Positions 51,289 through 59,473 of a DNA stretch of 64,000 nucleotides are shown in pieces. Positions within the stretch are counted from its first letter, which is position 1. Every line of letters starts with the position of its first letter. The stretch spans positions 930,001-994,000 of the forward strand of contig NZ_AP027141.1 of the NCBI RefSeq assembly GCF_027943945.1, given 5' to 3'. The position numbers were made by a program, and so were the translations under genes. Below the pieces are notes generated by a model that was not told the DNA's origin, searched no databases, and saw only the letters and a program-made list of their open reading frames with translations. This DNA is from Microbacterium terricola (GTDB taxonomy: Bacteria; Actinomycetota; Actinomycetes; Actinomycetales; Microbacteriaceae).

Positions 51289-51746
51289 GCACGCGCGTCG
51301 GAGTCGCCGTGATGGCGGTGCTCCTCGCGCTGTACATCGCCCTCGTCGGGCAGCGCGCATGGCTGCTGCTGGTGAGCGGACAGCCGGTCGCCATCGCGAT
51401 GGGCGCCGCGCTCGTCGTGCTGCCGCTCATCGCCGCCTGGGCGCTGTGGCGCGAGCTCTGGTTCGGCATCCGCGCGCAGCAGCTCGGCGTGCGGCTCGAG
51501 GAGGACGGCGCGCTTCCGGCCGACGAGGTGGTGGTGCGTCCGAGCGGCCGGGTGCTGCGCGAGGAGGGCGAGGCGGTGTTCCCCCGCTATCGCGCCGACG
51601 TGGAGGAGCATCCGGACGACTGGCGCGCCTGGTACCGGCTCGGTCTCGCCTACGACGCGGCCGGAGATCGACGCCGTGCACGCGAGGCGGTGCGGGCGGC
51701 GATCCGGCTGGAGTCGGCCGAGCGCTCGGCGTCGTCAGGACGCTAG
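51285..51746 (+). CDS. Membrane protein with a C-terminal TPR-like segment
   Basis: 153 residues: two membrane helices near the N-terminus (about 5-25 and 37-58) and a cytoplasmic C-terminal part containing a TPR-like pair, DDWRAWYRLGLAYDAAGDRRRAREAVRAAIRL. The start overlaps the dapB stop by four bases. The stop overlaps the 3' end of the opposing TIGR01777 gene by 12 bases. Function unknown; a scaffold for cell-envelope assembly is only a guess. Confidence 0.75.
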   Translation: MSTRVGVAVMAVLLALYIALVGQRAWLLLVSGQPVAIAMGAALVVLPLIAAWALWRELWFGIRAQQLGVRLEEDGALPADEVVVRPSGRVLREEGEAVFPRYRADVEEHPDDWRAWYRLGLAYDAAGDRRRAREAVRAAIRLESAERSASSGR

Positions 51747-52637
51747 CGCCGCGGCGACGGCGGCATCGACTGTCGGGTGGGTGAAGGTGAACCCGCTGCC
51801 GTCCAGGGCCGTCGGCACGACGTCCGCGTCGGAGGTGAGCAGCGACTCGGCGGCGTCGGCGCCCAGCACCCGGCGGAGCGCCCACTCCGGCGCGCGCAGC
51901 AGGTAGGGGCGGCCGAGCTGACGGGCGAGTTCGAACCCGATGTCGTTGGCGGTGGCTCTGGTGGGACCGGTCACGTTGACGGGGCCGGTCAGGCCGCGGT
52001 CGATGACGTGCCGGATGGCCCGCACCTGGTCGTCGAGCGAGATCCACGGCCACACCTGCGTGCCGCGTCCGATGGGGCCAGACAGTCCGGCCTTCGTGAG
52101 CAGGAGCAGCGGAGCGAGCACGCCCTTCGGGTGGATGACCGGCGCCGTGCGCAGCAGCGCGACCCGTGCGTCGTCGCCCGCGCCGCGGGCTGCGGTCTCC
52201 CACTCGCCGCACAGGTCCGCCAGGAACGTTCCGCCGCGCGGGGCGTTCTCGGTGAGGCGGACGCCGGGGTCCGAGCCGTAGTACCCGACCGCGGAGGCCG
52301 AGACGAATGCGGGAGCGTCGGCGCCGAGCGAGCGCACCGCGCGCGCGAGCGCTCTCGTGGGCAGGATCCGCGACCAGAGCAGCGTGTGCCGGTAGTGGCT
52401 CGTCCACGGGAAGCGGCCGATCGTGGCGCCGTTGAGACCGACCACCGCGGTCGCGCCCTCGATCACGGCCGGATCGAGCGGCGCGTCGTCGGCGAGCCAC
52501 TCGACCTCGTCGGGAGCCTCGGCCGGGCGTCGCACGAGTCGTGTGACGGTGATGCCGTCGTTGCGCAGGCTCTCGACCAGCGCGGTGCCGATGAGGCCGG
52601 ACGCGCCGGCGATGACGACCCGCGAGGGGTCAGGCAA
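51735..52637 (-). CDS. TIGR01777-family NAD-dependent epimerase-like protein
   Basis: 300 residues of the SDR39U1/TIGR01777 group: VIAGASGLIGTALVESL (Rossmann loop), GLNGATIGRFPWTSHYRH, SASAVGYYGSDPG and FLADLCGEWE, with the C-terminal DUF1731-type region. Linked in bacteria to cell division or unknown redox functions. TTG 52637 overlaps the OsmC stop by eight bases, which suggests coupling; no better start is available, and the conserved loop begins six codons in. Confidence 0.85.
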   Translation of the reverse strand: MPDPSRVVIAGASGLIGTALVESLRNDGITVTRLVRRPAEAPDEVEWLADDAPLDPAVIEGATAVVGLNGATIGRFPWTSHYRHTLLWSRILPTRALARAVRSLGADAPAFVSASAVGYYGSDPGVRLTENAPRGGTFLADLCGEWETAARGAGDDARVALLRTAPVIHPKGVLAPLLLLTKAGLSGPIGRGTQVWPWISLDDQVRAIRHVIDRGLTGPVNVTGPTRATANDIGFELARQLGRPYLLRAPEWALRRVLGADAAESLLTSDADVVPTALDGSGFTFTHPTVDAAVAAALAS

Positions 52638-53055
52638 GCGTCGCCTCGAGGGTGATCTCGATGCCGGAGAGCGCCTGCGACACCGGGCAGCCGACCTTTG
52701 CCTCCTCGGCGAGTCGGTCGAAGTCGGCCTGGTCGAGACCCGGCACGACGGCGTTGACGTTGAGGTGGCTCCCGGTGATCCCCTTGCCGGGGACGAAGGT
52801 GACGGATGCTGTCGTCTCGATCGACTGCGGCGGGGTCCCGTTCTGGGCGAGCGCGAGCGAGAACGCCATGCTGAAGCAGGAGGAGTGCGCGGCGGCGATG
52901 AGCTCCTCCGGCGTGGTCACCGTGGTGGAGCCTTCACTGCGGGCCTTCCAGTCCACCGCGAACGGCCCCTGGTCTGACGACGCGAGGGAGACCTGACCTG
53001 ACCCTTCGAAGAGGCTGCCGTGCCAGGACGTGGATGCTTCGCTCGTGACGCTCAT
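52630..53055 (-). CDS. OsmC-family peroxiredoxin
   Basis: 141 residues. The redox cysteines of OsmC/Ohr proteins are present: AAAHSSCFSMAFSLAL and AKVGCPVSQALSG, together with the GSTTVTTPEELIAAAHSS segment. They reduce organic hydroperoxides. TAGGCT ends six bases before ATG 53055. It is followed by the TIGR01777 gene in overlap and preceded by a DUF4395-thioredoxin pair on the same strand, forming a likely oxidative-stress group. Confidence 0.93.
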   Translation of the reverse strand: MSVTSEASTSWHGSLFEGSGQVSLASSDQGPFAVDWKARSEGSTTVTTPEELIAAAHSSCFSMAFSLALAQNGTPPQSIETTASVTFVPGKGITGSHLNVNAVVPGLDQADFDRLAEEAKVGCPVSQALSGIEITLEATLA

Positions 53056-53093
53056 GCGGTCAGCCTAACCGCGGGCTCCGCGGAGCGGAACGG

Positions 53094-53615
53094 TCAGACC
53101 GCCGCGCGCTCGCGACCGACGAGACCGGCCCGCTGCAGCAGCAGGTAGAGCTGGCAGCCGAGGCAGAGCCCGAACGCGGCGTTCAGGAAGGCGGCGATGA
53201 ACGCCGCGGCCGCAGCGACCGGCAGCGCCCACGGCACGCCGAGCAGATGCAGGATGAGGCCGACCGAGCTCACGAGGAGGCCGACGCCCTGCGCGAAGCG
53301 CGGCGGGCGGGGGTCCTCGAGCTCGGCGGGCGGTGCGAGCCGGGGCTGCACGGCCGCACGGTAGAGCGCGCCCCACGGCGCAGTGCGGGGAGAGAGAACC
53401 GACCACAGGAAGAGCAGGGCGATCACCAGCAGCAGCAGGAAGCCGGGGTCGGCTGCCCGCTCCGCCACGGTCGCGGCGCCGAGCGCATCGGAGGTGGACA
53501 GGCCCGTGAGCCCGAGGAACACGGCGACGAGCAGGAGCAGGGCGGTGATGCCCGCGGCGAACCGAGGGCCGCGGGGGTCGATGCCGCGCGGAGCGGCGGG
53601 CGTCCGATCAGACAT
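53094..53615 (-). CDS. DUF4395 membrane protein
   Basis: 173 residues with four membrane helices and the family C-terminal motif FGLCLGCQLYLLLQRAGL, whose two cysteines are conserved. DUF4395 proteins often neighbour thioredoxins or rhodaneses, and the cysteine pair could relay electrons across the membrane. ATG 53615 overlaps the thioredoxin stop by eight bases, so the two are coupled. Function inferred from context only. Confidence 0.82.
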   Translation of the reverse strand: MSDRTPAAPRGIDPRGPRFAAGITALLLLVAVFLGLTGLSTSDALGAATVAERAADPGFLLLLVIALLFLWSVLSPRTAPWGALYRAAVQPRLAPPAELEDPRPPRFAQGVGLLVSSVGLILHLLGVPWALPVAAAAAFIAAFLNAAFGLCLGCQLYLLLQRAGLVGRERAAV

Positions 53616-54045
53616 GGGCAGCCTCGTTCAGGAGTCGGTTCAGTTCGAGCTCGATCACCTCGCGGCTCGCCGCGCCGCCGATGCGGGACTGCACGACGCC
53701 GGTGGAATCGAGGATGAGGGTCGTCGGGGTCTGCAGCACGTGGAAGTGCTTGGCGATGTCCGGACGGTGCGTGAGGTCGACATCCAGGTGTCGCACGCCG
53801 TCCCGCCCGTCGGCGATCGCCGCGAGGGTGCGGTGCACGCCGGGGCAGCGGGCGCACAGCTCCGTGCTGAACTGCAGCAGGGTGGCCGTCTCGCCGAGCC
53901 CGTCGGCGCCCAGGCGCTCGGGCTGGATGGCCTCGTGGTCGATGTGATGGCGGGGTCGCCCCTGCCGCCACTGCACGAAAACGCCGAGCGCGACGGTCGC
54001 CGCGAGCAGCACGGCGAGGGCCACGAGGGCGCTGACGAGGGTCAC
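53608..54045 (-). CDS. Membrane-anchored thioredoxin-like protein
   Basis: About 145 residues: an N-terminal membrane anchor (VTLVSALVALAVLLAATVALG), then a thioredoxin fold with the redox motif CARC in FSTELCARCPGVHRTLA and the cis-proline loop VLQTPTTLILD. The active site would face outside if the anchor is single-pass. GTG 54045 is preferred because TACGCT ends eight bases upstream; GTG 54066 is a longer alternative. Coupled to a DUF4395 gene; probable role in extracytoplasmic disulfide or sulfane chemistry. Confidence 0.8.
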   Translation of the reverse strand: MTLVSALVALAVLLAATVALGVFVQWRQGRPRHHIDHEAIQPERLGADGLGETATLLQFSTELCARCPGVHRTLAAIADGRDGVRHLDVDLTHRPDIAKHFHVLQTPTTLILDSTGVVQSRIGGAASREVIELELNRLLNEAAHV

Positions 54046-54105
54046 AGCAAACCAGCGTAGCCACACGACACGGCAGGCGGGCCGCGCGCCGGTAATGTTT
54101 CACTC

Positions 54106-54849
54106 GTGACCGACGCCAGCGACGCCCCCGAGATCGAATTCCGCAGCGACGTGACCGTGGAGCTGGTGCGCTCCAGCGCGTCCGACTCCGATGTGCTGTT
54201 CGCCGCACGGGTGTCGACGCAGGGCGAGCAGACGCTGGACGCCGCCGCAGCCGGCACCGAAGCGTCGGCGCGCGACCGGGGACTGATCAACTACCTCATG
54301 CGCGACCGCCACGGATCGCCGTTCGAGCACAACTCGATGACCTTCTACGTGCAGGCGCCGATCTTCGTCTTCCGCGAGTTCATGCGTCACCGCATCGCGT
54401 CCTACAACGAGGAATCCGGCCGCTACCGCGAGCTTCGCCCTGTCTTCTACGTGCCCGCCCGAGAGCGCAACCTCCTGCAGGTCGGCAAGCCGGGCGCGTA
54501 CGAGTTCCTCCCCGGCACCGACGAGCAGATCGACCTGGTCGCGAGCGAGACGCGCGCCGCGTCCGTTCAGGCCTTCGAGGCCTACCAGCGGATGCTGGCG
54601 GCCGGCGTCGCCCGCGAGGTCGCCCGTATCGTGCTCCCACTGAACATCTACTCGTCGATGTACGTGACGATGAACGCGCGTGCGCTGATGAACTTCCTCT
54701 CCCTCCGCACGAAGGTCGAGGGGACGCACTTCCCGTCGTTCCCGCAGCGTGAGATCGAGATGTGCGCCGAGAAGATGGAGACCGCCTGGACGGCGCTCAT
54801 GCCGCTGACCCATGCCGCCTTCAACGCGAACGGCCGCGTCGCTCCGTAG
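54106..54849 (+). CDS. thyX: FAD-dependent thymidylate synthase ThyX
   Basis: 247 residues, full length. It methylates dUMP using methylene-tetrahydrofolate and FAD. The ThyX signature RHR-x7-S-x-R is seen in FMRHRIASYNEESGRYREL; LPLNIYSSMYVTMNARALMNFLSLR follows. TAATGT ends seven bases before GTG 54106, a leaderless promoter. It lies between dapB and dapA as in many actinobacteria, with redox and remnant genes inserted around it. Confidence 0.96.
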   Translation: MTDASDAPEIEFRSDVTVELVRSSASDSDVLFAARVSTQGEQTLDAAAAGTEASARDRGLINYLMRDRHGSPFEHNSMTFYVQAPIFVFREFMRHRIASYNEESGRYRELRPVFYVPARERNLLQVGKPGAYEFLPGTDEQIDLVASETRAASVQAFEAYQRMLAAGVAREVARIVLPLNIYSSMYVTMNARALMNFLSLRTKVEGTHFPSFPQREIEMCAEKMETAWTALMPLTHAAFNANGRVAP

Positions 54850-55013
54850 GACGGTGGGGCCTCTGGTACTCGGGCCGGTTGTGTTTCGGAGACTCCTGGG
54901 GATAAGGACGATCCCGCGGGACGACCTCGTGTGGAGCCTCCGTCCCACCTGTCTTTCCCTAGGGAGCGCGCGGATCGACCCGCGCCGGACCCTCGAAGCT
55001 GAACGATGGCGGG

Positions 55014-55439
55014 ATGGCGCAACGCTGGCAAGTGAGGATGGCCGAGGCGGGCGGCATCGCGTCCGCCGGAGACCTGCACCGGTCGGGGCTGGACGACATG
55101 GACGTCCGCATCCGCGTGCAGTACGGGTTGCTGGTTCGCGTCCGTCGGGGGTGGTACGCGCTTCCCGACACGCCGGAATCCGTCGTCGCCGCCTGCCGGA
55201 TGGGCGGACGGCTCGCGTGCGTCAGCGCGCTTCGCCTGCTCGGCGAGCACAGCGCCGACGGTGACAGAGGCGACGATCGCCGCATCCACGTCGAGGTCCC
55301 CGCCAACGCGGTCGTGCGTGTCCCGCCGGATGAGCGGGAACGCGTGCGACTCCACTGGGCACGGCGGCCTTCGCCCGGTGACCGCGCGGTGGTCGATGCC
55401 GAAGCGGCGCGGCGGCAGGCGCTAACGTGTGACGGATGA
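55014..55439 (+). CDS. Truncated AbiEi-type protein, N-terminal half of a DUF559 protein
   Basis: 141 residues resembling the N-terminal winged-helix half of actinobacterial AbiEi/DUF559 proteins: AEAGGIASAGDLHRSGL, VRIRVQYGLLVRVRRGWYALPD and CVSALRLLGEHS, ending with a beta segment (RVRLHWARR). The nuclease half, which should follow after about 150 further residues, is absent; the frame stops at TGA inside the start of the SDR gene. The mirror-image fragment (C-terminal half only) lies at 23692-23898. It is probably a decayed gene, though the short reading frame itself is intact. Confidence 0.65.
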   Translation: MAQRWQVRMAEAGGIASAGDLHRSGLDDMDVRIRVQYGLLVRVRRGWYALPDTPESVVAACRMGGRLACVSALRLLGEHSADGDRGDDRRIHVEVPANAVVRVPPDERERVRLHWARRPSPGDRAVVDAEAARRQALTCDG

Positions 55440-56197
55440 CGACGGCACTCATCACCGGTGCGAGCTCGGGGCTCGGCGCGGAGTTCGCGACCCAGCTCGC
55501 CGCCCGCGGGGCGGACCTCGTGCTCGTGGCCCGCGATCGCGCAGCGCTCGACGCACGCGCCGCCGAACTGCGCGAACGCCACGGCGTCACCGTCGAGGTG
55601 CTCGCCGCCGACCTGCTCGACCCCGACGCGCGCGACGCGGTCGCCGAGCGGGTCGCCGACCGGCAGCATCCGATCGAGGTCCTCGTGAACAACGCCGGCT
55701 TCGGGCTGCCGCTCGCCTTCGAGCGCAATCCCATCGACGACGAGGTGCGCCACCTGGCGCTGCACGTCGAGGTGCCGATGCGGCTCTCGCACGCCGCCCT
55801 GCCCGGCATGCTCGAGCGCGGGCACGGCCGGATCATCAACGTCGCGTCCGTCGCCGGTTTCATGCCGCGTTCGACATACGGTGCGGTGAAGGGCTGGCAG
55901 ATCAGCTTCAGCCGCTGGGCCAACCACCGGTACGCACCGCAGGGCGTGACCGTGACGGCGGTGTGCCCCGGCTACACGCACACGAACTTCCACGAGCGCC
56001 TCGGGCTGCCGCCGGGGGAGGAGGGCGTCGCCGGACCGATGTGGCTCGACGCGTCGCAGGTGGTGCGCGAGGGCCTGCGCGATGCGGCCCGCGGCAAGGC
56101 GGTGTCGGTGCCCTCGCTGCGGTACAAGGTGCTGGTCGGCCTGGCTTCGATGCTTCCCGACGCGCTCGTGATCCCGCTGGGGACCAGGGGGCGGTAG
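55436..56197 (+). CDS. Short-chain dehydrogenase/reductase
   Basis: 253 residues of the classical SDR type: TGASSGLGAEF (cofactor loop), NNAGFGLPLA, catalytic Ser in NVASVAGF and YGAVK with Tyr-x3-Lys. The C-terminus is basic and hydrophobic. NADP(H) specificity is suggested by the downstream Arg residues (ARDRAALDARA). TAACGT ends seven bases before ATG 55436, so despite the 4-base overlap with the remnant gene it has its own leaderless promoter. Substrate unknown. Confidence 0.88.
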   Translation: MTTALITGASSGLGAEFATQLAARGADLVLVARDRAALDARAAELRERHGVTVEVLAADLLDPDARDAVAERVADRQHPIEVLVNNAGFGLPLAFERNPIDDEVRHLALHVEVPMRLSHAALPGMLERGHGRIINVASVAGFMPRSTYGAVKGWQISFSRWANHRYAPQGVTVTAVCPGYTHTNFHERLGLPPGEEGVAGPMWLDASQVVREGLRDAARGKAVSVPSLRYKVLVGLASMLPDALVIPLGTRGR

Positions 56198-56238
56198 CGG
56201 GCGCGGCGCCCCGCGGGCCGAACCGATAGCCTGAGTGC

Positions 56239-57216
56239 ATGACGCATGCGAGCAACCCTTTCGGGCAGGTGCTCGTCGCGCTCGTCACTCCGATGACGGC
56301 CGACGGCGAGGTCGATTGGCCCGCCGTCGAGAAGCACATCGACGATGTCGTCTCCGCGGGGGCCGACGGCATCGTCGTCACCGGCACCACGGGTGAGACC
56401 TCGACCCTCACCGATGCCGAGAAGATCCGGCTCGTCGAGGTGGGCAAGGACGTGGCCTCCGGCCGCGCCAAGATCATCACCGGCGGCGGCTCCAACGAGA
56501 CCGCGCACGCGATCGAGCTCTACAAGGCCAGCGAGCGGGCGGGCGCCGACGGCATCATGATCGTCACGCCGTACTACAACAAGCCGACGCAGGCGGGCAT
56601 CCTCACGCACTTCCGGCTCGTGGCCGACGCGACCGACCTGCCGGTCATCCTCTACGACATCCCCGGTCGCACCGGTGTGCCGATCCGGTACGAGACCATC
56701 CTGCGGATCGCGAAGCATCCCAACGTCCTGGCGATCAAGGACGCGAAGGGCGACTTCAGCGAAGTCAGCCGCGTGCTCAACCAGACCGACCTGATCTACT
56801 TCTCCGGCGACGACGCGAACGTGCTGCCGCACCTGTCCATCGGCGCGGCCGGCCTCATCGGCGTGACCGCCAACATCGCCGCGCAGCCCTACCGCCAGAT
56901 CGTCGATGCGGTCAACGCCGGCGATCTGACGGCCGCGACGGCCGCGCACCGCAAGCTCGAGCCCCTCGTCCGCGCCGTGATGACGCACGTGCCGGGCACC
57001 GTCGCGGCGAAGTACATCTTGCACGGCCTCGGCCGCATCGGCAGCCCTCGCGTCCGCCTTCCCCTGGTCGGCCCGGAAGAGTGGGAGGCCGCCAAGATCG
57101 AAGACGAGCTCGCCCTCGTCCGCGACGTGCCGGGTGCCGATTTCTCCAACTTCCGTCCCGACCGCAACGCCGCCGCCGGCGGCGCACTACCGAAGGTGTC
57201 GGGCACCACCAGATAG
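56239..57216 (+). CDS. dapA: 4-hydroxy-tetrahydrodipicolinate synthase
   Basis: 325 residues. It condenses pyruvate with aspartate semialdehyde, the branch point of lysine synthesis. The fold motifs are GTTGETSTL (Thr-Thr relay), MIVTPYYNKPT (catalytic Tyr), LYDIPGRTGV and the Schiff-base lysine in VLAIKDAKGD. The C-terminal about 35 residues exceed the usual E. coli length. TAGCCT ends six bases before ATG 56239, a leaderless promoter. RNase J follows 11 bases after the stop and may be cotranscribed. Confidence 0.96.
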   Translation: MTHASNPFGQVLVALVTPMTADGEVDWPAVEKHIDDVVSAGADGIVVTGTTGETSTLTDAEKIRLVEVGKDVASGRAKIITGGGSNETAHAIELYKASERAGADGIMIVTPYYNKPTQAGILTHFRLVADATDLPVILYDIPGRTGVPIRYETILRIAKHPNVLAIKDAKGDFSEVSRVLNQTDLIYFSGDDANVLPHLSIGAAGLIGVTANIAAQPYRQIVDAVNAGDLTAATAAHRKLEPLVRAVMTHVPGTVAAKYILHGLGRIGSPRVRLPLVGPEEWEAAKIEDELALVRDVPGADFSNFRPDRNAAAGGALPKVSGTTR

Positions 57217-57227
57217 CAAGGGCACCC

Positions 57228-58904
57228 ATGCCGAACACCGTGTACGACCCGCCCGCCCTCGAATCAGGCACCCTCCGGGTGACGCCGCTCGGCGGCCTCG
57301 GCGAGGTCGGCCGCAACATGACCGTCTTCGAGTACGACGGCCGCCTCCTGATCGTCGACTGCGGCGTGCTCTTCCCCGAAGAGCACCAGCCCGGCGTCGA
57401 CCTCATCCTCCCCGACTTCGAGCCCATCAAGAAGCGCCTCGGCGACGTCGTCGGCGTCGTGCTGACGCACGGCCACGAAGACCACATCGGCGCCGTCCCC
57501 TACCTGCTCAAGCTCAAGCAGGACATCCCGATCATCGGGTCGGGACTCACGCTCGCCCTCACCGAAGCGAAGCTCAAGGAGCACCGCGTGCGGCCCTACT
57601 CGCTGACGGTCAAGGAGGGCGACCGCGAGCAGCTCGGCCCGTTCGAGCTCGAGTTCGTGGCGGTCAACCACTCCATCCCCGACGCCCTGGCCGTGGCCAT
57701 CCACACGCCGGCCGGCACGGTGCTCGCCACCGGCGACTTCAAGATGGACCAGCTGCCGCTGGACGACCGCCTCACCGACCTGCGCGCCTTCGCGCGGCTG
57801 GGGGAGCAGGGCGTCGACCTGTTCCTGGTCGACTCGACGAACGCGGACGTCCCCGGCTTCACCCCGCTCGAGCGCAGCATCGGGCCCGTGCTCGACCAGG
57901 TGATCGGCAAGGCGCCGCGGCGGGTCATCGTCGCGAGCTTCTCCAGCCATGTGCACCGTGTGCAGCAGGTGCTCGACGCGGCGCACGCGCACGGTCGCCG
58001 GGTCGCGCTGCTGGGTCGCAGCATGGTCCGGAACATGACCATCGCGGAGGACCTCGGCTACCTCAAGGTCCCCGAGGGCGTGCTCATCGACTACAAGAAG
58101 GCGAAGGACCTGCCGGACGACCGCATCGTCTACATGTCCACGGGCTCGCAGGGCGAGCCGATGGCGGTCCTCAGCCGCATGGCGAACCTCGACCACGCCA
58201 TCGAGCCCGGTCCGGGCGACACCGTGATCCTCGCCTCGAGCCTCATCCCCGGCAACGAGAACGCCGTGTACCGCGTCATCGACGGCCTGACGAAGCTCGG
58301 CGCGAACGTCGTGCATAAGGGCAACGCGCAGGTGCACGTCTCCGGCCACGCTGCCGCGGGCGAGCTGCTCTACTGCTACAACATCCTGAAGCCGCGCAAC
58401 GTCCTGCCCGTGCACGGCGAGTACCGGCACCTGATCGCCAACGCCAAGCTCGCCCAGGACACCGGCATCCCCGCGGAGCGCACCATCGTCGGCGAGAACG
58501 GCACCGTCGTCGACCTGCGCGACGGTGTGGCGACGGTCGTGGGCCAGCTCGACCTCGGCTTCGTGTACGTCGACGGCTCGACCGTGGGCGAGATCACCGA
58601 CGCCGACCTGAAGGACCGCAGGATCCTCGGCGAGGAGGGGTTCATCTCCGTCATCGTCGTGGTGGACGCTGCCACCGGTCGCATCATCTCGGGGCCCGAG
58701 ATCCACGCGCGCGGCTTCGCGGAGGACTCCGCCGTCTTCAACTCGGTCAAGCCCAAGATCGCCGCCGCGCTCGAGGAGGCCGCAGCATCCGGCGTCCGCG
58801 ACACGCACGCGCTCTCGCAGGTGGTGCGCCGCACCATCGGCCGCTGGGTGAACCAGTCGCTCCGTCGTCGCCCGATGATCGTGCCCCTCGTCATCGAGGC
58901 GTAA
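57228..58904 (+). CDS. rnj: Ribonuclease J
   Basis: 558 residues of the metallo-beta-lactamase/beta-CASP exo-endoribonuclease family. Motif 2 is LTHGHEDHIGAVPYL; the beta-CASP part has FSSHVHRVQQVLD and HVSGHAAAGEL, and a C-terminal domain follows. It matures and degrades mRNA and rRNA from 5' ends, complementing PNPase encoded 13 kb upstream. AAGG lies about ten bases before ATG 57228. The dapA-rnj pairing is a common actinobacterial order. Confidence 0.95.
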   Translation: MPNTVYDPPALESGTLRVTPLGGLGEVGRNMTVFEYDGRLLIVDCGVLFPEEHQPGVDLILPDFEPIKKRLGDVVGVVLTHGHEDHIGAVPYLLKLKQDIPIIGSGLTLALTEAKLKEHRVRPYSLTVKEGDREQLGPFELEFVAVNHSIPDALAVAIHTPAGTVLATGDFKMDQLPLDDRLTDLRAFARLGEQGVDLFLVDSTNADVPGFTPLERSIGPVLDQVIGKAPRRVIVASFSSHVHRVQQVLDAAHAHGRRVALLGRSMVRNMTIAEDLGYLKVPEGVLIDYKKAKDLPDDRIVYMSTGSQGEPMAVLSRMANLDHAIEPGPGDTVILASSLIPGNENAVYRVIDGLTKLGANVVHKGNAQVHVSGHAAAGELLYCYNILKPRNVLPVHGEYRHLIANAKLAQDTGIPAERTIVGENGTVVDLRDGVATVVGQLDLGFVYVDGSTVGEITDADLKDRRILGEEGFISVIVVVDAATGRIISGPEIHARGFAEDSAVFNSVKPKIAAALEEAAASGVRDTHALSQVVRRTIGRWVNQSLRRRPMIVPLVIEA

Positions 58905-58927
58905 CACAAGGCTCGTACACTCGCGGC

Positions 58928-59422
58928 ATGCCCGCGACGTTCACGGTTCGCCCCGCGACCGCCGCAGACGGCGCGTTCCTCGCCGACATGGTCGTCGAGG
59001 CCGCGAACTGGCGCGGCGGCGGGGCGCGGCCGCGCCACGAGATCATCGCCAGCGACGACCACAGCCGCTACATCTCCGGCTGGATGCGACCGGGCGACGC
59101 CGGCTACATCGCGGTGGACCTCCACGGCGAGCCGATCGGCGCGGCCTGGTACCGGATGCTGCCGCGCAGCGACCCCGGCTACGGCTACGTCGGCACCGGG
59201 GTGCCCGAGCTCATCATCGGGGTGCGCTCCATCTGGCGCGCCCACGGCGTCGGGAGGATGCTGCTGCAGCGGCTCTGCGAGCATGCCGCCGCCGCCGGGT
59301 ACGGCCGCGTCAGTCTGAGCGTCGAGCGCGGCAACTTCGCCTCGACCCTGTACCGCAGCGAGGGGTTCGCCGTGACGCAGCGGGGGATCGGCCGCGACAC
59401 CATGGTCAAGCGCCTGCGCTGA
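58928..59422 (+). CDS. GNAT-family N-acetyltransferase
   Basis: 164 residues. TVRPATAADGAFLADMVVEAANWRGGG opens the fold; the acetyl-CoA loop region is GVRSIWRAHGVGRMLLQRLCEHAAAAG, followed by RVSLSVERGNFASTLYRSEGF. TACACT ends six bases before ATG 58928, a leaderless promoter. It lies between rnj and ftsK without obvious functional tie. Acceptor unknown. Confidence 0.86.
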   Translation: MPATFTVRPATAADGAFLADMVVEAANWRGGGARPRHEIIASDDHSRYISGWMRPGDAGYIAVDLHGEPIGAAWYRMLPRSDPGYGYVGTGVPELIIGVRSIWRAHGVGRMLLQRLCEHAAAAGYGRVSLSVERGNFASTLYRSEGFAVTQRGIGRDTMVKRLR

Positions 59423-59473
59423 GGGCCGCGTCGCTCGGCTGAAAAGTCCGACCCCCGACGTAACGTGGATCGC

